Below, piece after piece: positions 1 through 4,758 of a stretch of DNA of 5,182 nucleotides. The translations under genes were made by a program, and so were the position numbers. The DNA is taken from assembly GCA_013696905.1 (NCBI GenBank), contig JACCXP010000074.1, forward strand, positions 1-5,182. The letters are read 5' to 3'. The DNA comes from Thermoleophilaceae bacterium (GTDB lineage: Bacteria > Actinomycetota > Thermoleophilia > Solirubrobacterales > Thermoleophilaceae). The notes under the pieces were generated by a model. The model was given only the letters and a program-made list of their open reading frames with translations, was not told where the DNA came from and searched no databases. Numbering within the stretch: position 1 is the first letter of the stretch; each line of letters begins with the position of its first letter.

Positions 1-198
1 CCGCCGGGCGTGCGGCCCGTGCTGCCCGATATGGGCGTGGACGTCGATTCGCGCGAAGCCGTCGATGCGGCGCACGCTGAAGCAGTCCGGGCCGGGTACG
101 AGGTCATCTACGGCCCGGTCGACGAGTGCTGGGGCGTCCGTCGCTTCTTCGTTCGCGATCCGCACGGTGTCGTGATCAGCGTGCTGGCGCACGACTGA
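1..198 (+). CDS. VOC (glyoxalase/bleomycin-resistance fold) protein, C-terminal part
   Basis: The frame is open from the first base and ends at TGA 196-198, giving the last 65 residues of a protein whose start lies outside the window. The segment runs GVDVDSREAVDAAHAEAVRAG, a beta strand and helix, and ends RRFFVRDPHGVVISVLAH. This is the usual last beta-alpha-beta-beta module of VOC-superfamily proteins, where the FxRDPxG turn precedes the final strand. In metal-dependent members that strand normally carries a glutamate ligand (as in IEL); here the equivalent residue appears to be serine (S60 of the visible part). It may therefore not be a classical metal enzyme. Substrate cannot be inferred. 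It converges with the HEPN gene across a 127-base gap in which I see no convincing terminator. Fold assignment is fairly safe; function is unknown. Confidence 0.8.
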   Translation, partial: PPGVRPVLPDMGVDVDSREAVDAAHAEAVRAGYEVIYGPVDECWGVRRFFVRDPHGVVISVLAHD

Positions 199-325
199 TC
201 CCCGACTCGGTCACCCATCGTTCTACGGGAGGGCGCTCCAGCGGCTGCAGGTTCTCGTCCGAAGAAGAAGTCGCGGAGTTCTCGACGGACGTCGCCGCCC
301 ACTCGAATCGCAGTTCGCGGGGCGG

Positions 326-1657
326 CTACCAGTCGTCAGGCCGCTCGCGCTCGGCGGGCCACGAGGGCATGGTGATCAGCGGTCCGTCGGGGGCGGTTCG
401 GCGCTCGCGGTCGTTGATGGCGTCGGCGAGGTAGACAAGCGCGGCGCGAGCGCGGCGCAGCTGGTCCAGCGGCGCGTCGGCCAGCTCGCCGGTCTCGACG
501 CGATCCAGCCAGGGCGACTGCTCGTCGTCGGGCTCAAGGAGCATGTGGTGCACGTCGACGGTGCGGTGCGTGGCGGCGTGACGGCGCGCCAGCAAGTCGT
601 TAAGCGGCGTGTGGCGCTCGAGCTCGCCGGCGAGGTCGCACAGCGCCAGCAGGCCGCGGTTGCCCGCGTCGAGCTCCGCGGCCACGGTCGGGAGCATCCG
701 GTCGGGCTGGTTCTTCTTGGCCGGCAGCAGGCCGAAGCGGCGGAAGTACGCGTGGCTGGGCTGCTGGGCGGTGCGCGCGTACTGGTGCGCGACGCCGGCG
801 GTCTTGTCGAGCAGGTTGGTGGCGGCGGCCACGGCGAGGACGCGCAGTCCGGTGCCTACTCCCCAGCGGGCGTACGTAAGGCTGTCGTAGAAGGAGGCGT
901 AGGCGCTGACGGCGGCGGCGTGCTCGCGCAGCGGCGTCTCGGGCTCGAGCACACTCCAGGCGAGGTAACGGACGGCGAGATAGTCCTGCAGCAGCGAGTT
1001 GAGCGAGTCCTGCAGGGTCTTGAGGCGCTGCTGGGAGCGCTCGTTGACCCCGACGGTCATGCCGCGCAGCGGGAGGCGGTCGAGGACTTGCGTGTTCTTG
1101 GTGATGCAGCGCTGCGAGGGGTGCAGGAACAGACGCTGGCGGCGGCACCACTCGAGGTAGGGGTCTTCGAGTGGGTCGTGGTCGTGGACGTGCGTCGGGG
1201 TGCCGGGAATGCGAGCCCGCTCGGCCCGGAAGGCCGCCAGGGCAGCCGGGCCGCCGTGGGCGACGACGTCGTCGGGATCGGCGAGGGCGGCGTCGAGGGC
1301 GGCGACGGCCTCGCTCACCAGCGCATGTTGGTGGACATCCTCGAGGGCGGCGCGGTGCAGCAGCGTGGTGCCGCGGTTGCCGAGCGCCATGGTGAAAGCG
1401 GGCGATATGGCGAGCGCCTGGCCGTAGGCGACAAGCGCGTCGGCGTGGCGTCCGCAGTTGTCGAAGGAGTTGGCGAGGTTGACGAGCGCCTGACAGCGCA
1501 TTGCATCGTCGAGGCCCTTGTTGGCGCCCGCTATCGCGTACAGGTCGCGGGCGGCGTGCAGATCGGCGCGGTGCTCGGCGTGTGCCCGGGCCGCACCGTC
1601 GCGCCGGACAGCCATCGTCCACAGCGCCAGGTGGCCATTGGCGCGGTTGTAGGCCAT
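326..1657 (-). CDS. TPR and LA2681-type HEPN domain protein
   Basis: A 443-residue protein. Residues 1-20 (AYNRANGHLALW) and about 54-100 (ALVNLANSFDNCGRHADALVAYGQALAISP, then MALGNRG) form TPR-like helical pairs. The C-terminal half has the layout I know from LA2681-like HEPN proteins: RLFLHP at 175-180, a helix ending QDYLAVRYLAWS at 224-235, YDSLTYARWGVGTGLRVLA with LLDKTA at 257-287, and an R-X4-H motif at R359-H364 followed by VHHMLL. HEPN domains with this motif are typically metal-independent RNases in defence and toxin systems; activity here is inferred. The ATG at 1655-1657 is the first usable start, but weakly supported: a GAGGAG lies 15 bases upstream and GGGG 5 bases upstream. Protein-like sequence continues in frame for another 41 codons. 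A long + strand open frame over the same DNA is a GC-driven shadow. No cognate antitoxin gene is evident next to it. Confidence 0.82.
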   Translation of the reverse strand: MAYNRANGHLALWTMAVRRDGAARAHAEHRADLHAARDLYAIAGANKGLDDAMRCQALVNLANSFDNCGRHADALVAYGQALAISPAFTMALGNRGTTLLHRAALEDVHQHALVSEAVAALDAALADPDDVVAHGGPAALAAFRAERARIPGTPTHVHDHDPLEDPYLEWCRRQRLFLHPSQRCITKNTQVLDRLPLRGMTVGVNERSQQRLKTLQDSLNSLLQDYLAVRYLAWSVLEPETPLREHAAAVSAYASFYDSLTYARWGVGTGLRVLAVAAATNLLDKTAGVAHQYARTAQQPSHAYFRRFGLLPAKKNQPDRMLPTVAAELDAGNRGLLALCDLAGELERHTPLNDLLARRHAATHRTVDVHHMLLEPDDEQSPWLDRVETGELADAPLDQLRRARAALVYLADAINDRERRTAPDGPLITMPSWPAERERPDDW

Positions 1658-1780
1658 GGATACCCCGACGCGCTCCTCGAGCTGGGAGAGGCGCTCGATG
1701 CCGCGACGGACGATCCCCGGATCGGCGAGCTGCTCGCCGGCCTCGATCTCGGCGCGAGCAACGATGGATGGGTGTCCACG
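1658..1780 (-). other. In-frame upstream extension of the HEPN gene, without a start codon
   Basis: The 41 codons directly upstream of the HEPN ATG stay open in the same frame back to TAA 1781-1783. They read like protein: SIVARAEIEAGEQLADPG and then GIERLSQLEERVGVS, a charged helical pattern that fits a further TPR-type helix joined to AYNRANGH. No ATG, GTG or TTG occurs in these codons. An ATG at 1805-1807 lies in the same frame but is cut off after eight codons by the TAA. The likely explanations are a lost start, a point mutation creating the TAA, or an indel or sequencing error near 1780. Confidence 0.5.
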
Positions 1781-1783
1781 TTA

Positions 1784-1917
1784 CGCGTGGTGCGCTGCTC
1801 CTCTCATGTGAGGCTGTCGCGGAATGGCTCGTCGGTCGTGCGAACGGCGTCGCGCGGTCGCTCGAGGAGGTCTTCGCCGGCTGAAACGCCGCGGGCGCTG
1901 GCGGCCCCCCACCCCGA
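1784..1917 (-). promoter_or_regulatory. Leader region of the HEPN gene (GST-HEPN gap)
   Basis: This non-coding gap lies between the GST stop and the open HEPN frame. On the minus strand an AGAGGAG sequence at 1798-1804 would make a good Shine-Dalgarno site. The only start in the right range is GTG 1777-1779, 18 bases downstream and in a different frame from the HEPN protein. I see no convincing -35/-10 pair. The HEPN transcript may start here or read through from the GST gene. Confidence 0.25.
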
Positions 1918-2517
1918 CTAGCGCTCGATCGGGACGTGCCCGGGCTGGGCCGCGATCCGGGCCAGCCAGGCCTGCAGCGCGGCGTAGGCGTCGAGGTCGA
2001 AGCCGCCCTCGTGGGCGACGTGGGTGTAGGCGTAGAGCGCGATGTCGGCGAGCGACGGAGCGTCCCCGACGAGGAAGTCGCGCCCGGCGAGGTGGCGGTC
2101 CATCGCCGCCAGCGCCCTGTGGCCGGCCGCCCTGCGCTCCTCGAGCCGGTCGGCGAACGCCTCCGGCCGACCCGAGTATGCGACCCAGAAGCGCACGACC
2201 GCGATCGCCGGCTCGTGGTCGTACTGCTCGAAGAACATCCACTGCAGCACCTGCGCGCGCTCGTAGCGGTCGCGCGGCACGAAGTCGGTTCCCTCGCCGA
2301 AGTACCAGAGGATCGCTCCAGATTCTGCGAGCGGCCGCCCGTCGTCGAGCACGAGCGTCGGAACGCGCAGCGCGGGGTTCAGCCCGCCGAGCTTCTGGGG
2401 GCGGTCCGAGCGGTCGACGACGTCCATCGTCCGTCGCTCGTACGCGATCCCCAAGTGCGCGAGGAGGAGCCGCACCTTGTAGCAGTTGCCCGAGACCGGG
2501 CTGTCGTAGAGCAGCAC
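1918..2517 (-). CDS. Glutathione S-transferase family protein
   Basis: A 199-residue protein with the standard two-domain soluble GST layout. The thioredoxin-like N-terminal domain begins at once (LLYDSPVSGNCYKVRLLLA, with SGNC at 9-12 in the active-site loop). It carries NPALRVPTL at 47-55 with the cis-proline after valine, and the glutathione-contacting ESGAI at 65-69. The all-helical C-terminal domain contains GDAPSLADIAL around 151-161, whose Ser...Asp N-capping box is a GST hallmark. The role would be glutathione or other thiol conjugation or reduction in the cytoplasm; the substrate is unknown. I chose GTG 2515-2517 because the family begins within a few residues of this strand. The frame stays open to 2697, but the extra 60 residues are Arg/Pro/Gly-rich and unlike any GST domain; an ATG at 2635-2637 is the main alternative. 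The ribosome-binding site is weak for every choice. Confidence 0.9.
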   Translation of the reverse strand: MLLYDSPVSGNCYKVRLLLAHLGIAYERRTMDVVDRSDRPQKLGGLNPALRVPTLVLDDGRPLAESGAILWYFGEGTDFVPRDRYERAQVLQWMFFEQYDHEPAIAVVRFWVAYSGRPEAFADRLEERRAAGHRALAAMDRHLAGRDFLVGDAPSLADIALYAYTHVAHEGGFDLDAYAALQAWLARIAAQPGHVPIER

Positions 2518-2648
2518 GGCCGCGACTATCCCAGAGGGCGTGCGGCCGGCCGGTGGCGGGAGCGCTGACCACGGCCGCGGCCCTCGAGGCCGCCGGCCTG
2601 GAGCCCTCCGACGAGGTAACGCTGCGTCGGTAGCCATACCAGCGCGGG

Positions 2649-2760
2649 TCAGGCGAGCGAGGCTCGCCAGGCGGATCGCGGTTTGGCCCGCGCCCACGCG
2701 TTGTGCTTCGCCTCGGAGCCTTCGGCGTCGAATCCGAAATCGCGCCAGGGGCGCGGGTGC
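2649..2760 (-). pseudogene. Possible gene fragment downstream of the NTF2-like gene
   Basis: Immediately after the NTF2-like stop, another minus-strand frame reads HPRPWRDFGFDAEGSEAKHN followed by AWARAKPRSAWRASLA and a stop at 2649-2651. Third positions are mostly G or C and the composition is protein-like rather than shadow-like. It has no start of its own outside the NTF2 gene (the frame opens within that gene at 2849). It could be the tail of a lost gene, or chance. I do not recognise a family. Confidence 0.25.
2652..2668. repeat. Perfect hairpin GGCGAGC-GAG-GCTCGCC
   Basis: A 7-bp perfect stem (2652-2658 with 2662-2668) closed by a 3-base loop. It lies about 90 bases beyond the NTF2-like stop and upstream of the GST gene. 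There is no T-run on either side, so it is not a classical intrinsic terminator. It could act as a processing or pausing structure between the two minus-strand genes. Confidence 0.35.
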
Positions 2761-3237
2761 TCAGCTGACCGCCTGCACGCCGAGCGCTCGCAGTCGCGCC
2801 TCGAGGACGCTGATGCGCCCAGTGTCCTCGTAGAAGTCGTCGTGGGCAACGATGCGCCCCCAGCGCGTGCGCACGAGAAGGACGGTGCGGTTGCGGTAGA
2901 GCTCGGTGCCGTCTGGCCCCGTGGCAGCGTCGTCGAAGCGCACGATGAGCGTCAGCCGCCAGAGCGGCCCGGCGACGAAGAGCTCGCTGATCTCGCCCTG
3001 GATCCCGGCGGCGACGAAGTTGCGCAGGAAGCGGTCGATGGCGGGCTTGCCGCGGTGCTCGCCGGCCCAGCGGTGGTTGCCGTCGTTGAAGCGCAGCACC
3101 GCCTCGGGGGCGTACCTCGACAGCAGCGGTTCGTGGTCGCCGGCGTTCAGTGCACGCACGTCGCTTCGGAGCTTGACCAGCAGCAAGCGCGTCAGCAGGG
3201 CACGCGCGACGACGGCAGCGCCGGCGCCGATGGCCAC
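2761..3237 (-). CDS. NTF2-like / SnoaL-like family protein
   Basis: A 158-residue single-domain protein of the nuclear transport factor 2 fold. The N-terminal helices end NAGDHEPLLSRYAPEAVLRF at 31-50, the usual helix-turn-strand of SnoaL-like proteins. Next come NDGNHRWAGEHRGKPAIDRF at 51-70, where the GxxAI helix lines the cone-shaped pocket, and the long strands LWRLTLIVRFDD, NRTVLLVRTRWGRIV and HDDFYEDTGRI (92-142). Members are small-molecule isomerases, hydrolases or binding proteins; nothing here fixes a substrate. The first 20 residues are hydrophobic with only two arginines (AIGAGAAVVARALLTRLLLV), so a membrane-associated helix is conceivable, although close relatives simply start with a long helix. 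The start is GTG 3235-3237 with no strong ribosome-binding site. The gene is divergent from the TetR gene, which makes it the natural candidate target of that repressor. Confidence 0.85.
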   Translation of the reverse strand: MAIGAGAAVVARALLTRLLLVKLRSDVRALNAGDHEPLLSRYAPEAVLRFNDGNHRWAGEHRGKPAIDRFLRNFVAAGIQGEISELFVAGPLWRLTLIVRFDDAATGPDGTELYRNRTVLLVRTRWGRIVAHDDFYEDTGRISVLEARLRALGVQAVS

Positions 3238-3323
3238 GGCGATGCTCGGGGGGACTGAGACGGTTGCGTTAACGGGTCCGCTCTTCTAGGTAGATCGCTC
3301 TAGCAGGCTTGAAGAGTAGCCTG
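3238..3323. promoter_or_regulatory. Divergent promoter region with candidate TetR operator (TAGA-TCGC-TCTA)
   Basis: This 86-base gap separates the divergent NTF2-like and TetR genes and must hold both promoters. At 3291-3302 lies the dyad TAGA-TCGC-TCTA, overlapping a second pair of CTAG arms at 3286-3289 and 3300-3303. From memory, the Bacillus LmrA/YxaF operator core is also TAGA-N4-TCTA, and the regulator encoded next door is of that type. A weak -35-like TTGCGT at 3264-3269 on the + strand would place a -10 near 3287-3292, right at the dyad. The dyad is seen directly; its role is inferred. Confidence 0.45.
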
Positions 3324-3920
3324 GTGTGGGTGCCTGTGCCAACGCGCGACCGCATCCTCGACGCGACCGGCCAGCTGTTTCGGCGTCACGGCTATACCGG
3401 CACCGGCCTCAAGCAGGTCGTTGCCGCGGCACACGCGCCCTTCGGCTCGCTCTACCACCACTTTCCGGGGGGCAAGGAGCAGCTCGGCGGCGAGGTGATC
3501 CGCGCCTCCGGTCGCATGTACCTCGAGCTGTTCGAGATGGTCATGGACGCGTCACCCGACCCGGTCGCTGGCATCGAGGCGTTTTTCGAGGGCGCCGCCG
3601 CGACGTTGGAGGAAACCGACTACGCCGACGCCTGCCCGATCGCCACCGTCGCGCTCGAGGTGGCGAGCACGAGCGAGGCGTTGCGCGAGGCCACCGCCGA
3701 GGTCTTCGATAGCTGGATCGCCGCTGGGACGCGCCGCTTCACCGCGGCCGGGCTTAACGAGGCGTGCAGCCGCCAGCTCACGATCGAGATGTTCACCGGC
3801 CTTGAAGGGGCCTTCATCCTCAGCCGCGCGACCCGCAGTACGGAAGCGGTCCTGCTCGCCGGCGCTCGAGCGGTCGCGAGTGCCCGGGAGGCAGGTGCGG
3901 GCGGCAGCGACGTGCGATGA
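3324..3920 (+). CDS. TetR family regulator, LmrA/YxaF type
   Basis: A 198-residue repressor. The N-terminal DNA-binding domain runs TRDRILDATGQLFRRHGYTG (7-26), then the helix-turn-helix TGLKQVVAAAHAPFGSLYHH ending in HFPGGKEQL (46-54). The PGGKE signature, and DACPIATVALEVAS at 102-115 in the ligand-binding domain, are typical of the LmrA/YxaF branch of TetR proteins. Known Bacillus members sense flavonoids or control drug efflux; the ligand here is unknown. I prefer GTG 3324-3326 because GAAGAG at 3311-3316 sits seven bases upstream. TTG 3309 would add five residues, and GTG 3330 or 3336 would shorten it by two or four without affecting the domain. The gene is intact, unlike the genes after it. 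It probably represses itself and the divergent NTF2-like gene. Confidence 0.9.
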   Translation: MWVPVPTRDRILDATGQLFRRHGYTGTGLKQVVAAAHAPFGSLYHHFPGGKEQLGGEVIRASGRMYLELFEMVMDASPDPVAGIEAFFEGAAATLEETDYADACPIATVALEVASTSEALREATAEVFDSWIAAGTRRFTAAGLNEACSRQLTIEMFTGLEGAFILSRATRSTEAVLLAGARAVASAREAGAGGSDVR

Positions 3921-3925
3921 ACGCA

Positions 3926-3940
3926 CCCCGCAGCGCGGGG
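3926..3940 (+). terminator. Hairpin after the TetR gene, possible terminator
   Basis: CCCCGC-AGC-GCGGGG starts five bases after the TetR stop. The 6-bp stem is all G-C, and two further G-C pairs can form around a bulged A (3923-3924 with 3941-3942). It is not followed by a T-run, so termination would have to be of the T-tract-less type often proposed in high-GC bacteria. Confidence 0.4.
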
Positions 3941-3967
3941 GCATTCCGGGATGCGACGCCAGCTACA

Positions 3968-3984
3968 GGGCCGCGACTCGGCCC
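3968..3984. repeat. Hairpin GGGCCG-CGACT-CGGCCC
   Basis: A perfect 6-bp G-C stem with a 5-base loop, lying between the TetR gene and the sigma-factor remnant. It follows the hairpin at 3926-3940 and a 14-base near-palindrome GCATTCCGGGATGC at 3941-3954. It could be part of a terminator cluster or of the former leader of the sigma gene. Confidence 0.3.
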
Positions 3985-4014
3985 GCGCGCTCGCGACGGT
4001 TCGCCCACGGGCTT

Positions 4015-4026
4015 GGAGGCGCAATG
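4015..4026 (+). promoter_or_regulatory. Ribosome-binding site and start of the sigma-factor remnant
   Basis: GGAGG at 4015-4019 stands four bases before ATG 4024-4026. This is the clearest ribosome-binding site in the window. It opens the frame that leads into the sigma-factor homology, which suggests the gene once began here. Confidence 0.45.
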
Positions 4027-4325
4027 AGTAGCGCTAGACCCCACCAGCGCGGCCGCGAATGCCCGCGCCGGCCCGCCCTGCGTGGCAGCGGGCGCCGGGA
4101 GCTCCGTCCTGCTGCTCTCGATCGCCTACCGGATGGTGGGCAGTGCCAGCGACGCCGAGGACATCGTCCAGGAGGCGCTCCTTCGCTACGAGAGCGCCGT
4201 GCGCGAGGGCGTGGCGGTCGAGTCGCCGAAGGCCTTGCTCGCGACGATCACCAGGGCGAGAGGAGGAGCAGGCTGGCGGTCACGAACGGCTCGATCTCGT
4301 CGGAGAGCTGCTCCGGGAACCGGAC
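4024..4325 (+). pseudogene. Broken SigJ/ECF41-type RNA polymerase sigma factor
   Basis: The homology is spread over three frames. From ATG 4024 the first frame reads 28 codons ending GRRELR (to 4107). The homology continues one base later as LLLSIAYRMVGSASDAEDIV, then QEALLRYESAVREGVAVESP and KALLATIT (4109-4252). A third frame then gives RLDLVGELLREPD (4287-4325). Joined, ELR-LLLSIAYRMVGSxSDAEDxVQE...ESPKAxLATxT...xVGExLxEP is the sigma region 2 pattern of SigJ/ECF41 factors. The stretch between 4253 and 4286, which should hold the end of region 2, does not align and appears several bases short. Everything after it is missing: region 4, which reads the -35 box, and the NTF2-like C-terminal domain. 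A functional sigma factor cannot be made from this copy. It lies on the same strand as the TetR gene, 100 bases downstream. Confidence 0.7.
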
Positions 4326-4556
4326 CGCCCGCGAGGGAATCGGGGCCTGTGGAACCGCAGCCTGTCTCATGGGCTGTAAGAGTGAGCGTAGTCGCAGAGG
4401 CGCGTCGGTAGGGCGGTATTGCTCAGCTTGAGAGGGCGGCGAGCGTGGGGAAGCAGGGAACTCTTCAACGTCGGCAATAGCCCGTCTTGCTGGAGATGCT
4501 GATTCGCAGTGCGATCGGTGGAGCTCCTGTGTGGTCCCACCGATAAGCTGCTCCGG
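4326..4556. other. Stretch with no recognisable gene
   Basis: About 230 bases between the sigma remnant and the minus-strand fragment. All six frames are either interrupted or read as low-quality Ser/Arg/Pro-rich sequence, and I recognise nothing. It contains the hairpin at 4514-4544. It also has a tRNA-5'-half-like string at 4411-4435, which I reject as a tRNA gene. Confidence 0.5.
4514..4544. repeat. Inverted repeat ATCGGTGG...CCACCGAT
   Basis: Perfect 8-bp arms (4514-4521 and 4537-4544) enclose a 15-base loop that itself contains the end of the palindrome GGAGCTCC (4520-4527). This is the longest perfect dyad I found in the window. It is not followed by a T-run. It could be a regulatory hairpin, the scar of an element, or a terminator for the minus-strand fragment. 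Confidence 0.35.
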
Positions 4557-4739
4557 CTACTGCAGCCCCCGACCGACCGGCGCGGCGGAAGGTGAGGCGC
4601 CCGCGGTTTGGCGGCGGACTGAACGCACGGGCGATTGGACAAACCACCACAGGCTCATCAAGCCGACGTACCAGTCGGGGTTGCCGGGCTCGATGACGAT
4701 CCACTCGTTGAAGTAGCCGGCAGAGCGCCGGCACCGGGA
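4557..4739 (-). pseudogene. Fragment of an unrecognised minus-strand protein
   Basis: A frame open from after TGA 4740-4742 to TAG 4557-4559 contains GYFNEWIVIEPGNPDWYVGL followed by MSLWWFVQSPVR, then an Ala/Pro/Gly/Arg-rich tail. The aromatic-rich, non-repetitive composition is unlike the Arg/Pro/Ala shadows seen elsewhere. Part of it (YVGLMSLWWFV) could be a short membrane or buried segment. There is no plausible start; upstream lies the antisense of the flavin-reductase remnant. I do not recognise a family. It may be the tail of a deleted gene. Confidence 0.35.
4716..4732. repeat. Inverted/direct repeat GCCGGC-AGAGC-GCCGGC
   Basis: Two copies of the self-complementary hexamer GCCGGC are separated by five bases. 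They sit between the minus-strand fragment and the flavin-reductase remnant. The site may mark the junction between the two remnants, but such a repeat is easily produced by chance at this GC content. Confidence 0.25.
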
Positions 4740-4758
4740 TCAGAGCGACCGACAGAGT

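Noticed and set aside
256..291. CGTCCG...CGGACG pairing in the convergent gap as a bidirectional terminator
   Set aside because: Only six base pairs around a 24-base loop with no T-run.
545..1921. 458-codon + strand open frame antisense to the HEPN gene
   Set aside because: Its Val/Gly/Ala/Arg-rich product has no recognisable motifs and mirrors the codon bias of the HEPN gene on the other strand, as expected of a high-GC shadow.
1781..2572. 263-codon minus-strand frame overlapping the GST gene
   Set aside because: Arg/Ala/Gly/Pro low complexity in the wrong frame; the GST frame has all family motifs.
1824..2633. 269-codon + strand open frame across the GST gene
   Set aside because: Almost entirely Arg/Pro/Ala/Ser low complexity and antisense to a clear GST.
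2518..2697. 60-residue N-terminal extension of the GST
   Set aside because: Arg/Pro-rich, no domain, and the GST fold begins right at GTG 2517; kept only as an alternative start.
4411..4435. tRNA-like 5' half (GGGCGGT, then GCTC-AGCTTGA-GAG)
   Set aside because: No matching 3' acceptor strand, no GGTTCGA-type T arm and no proper anticodon arm downstream.
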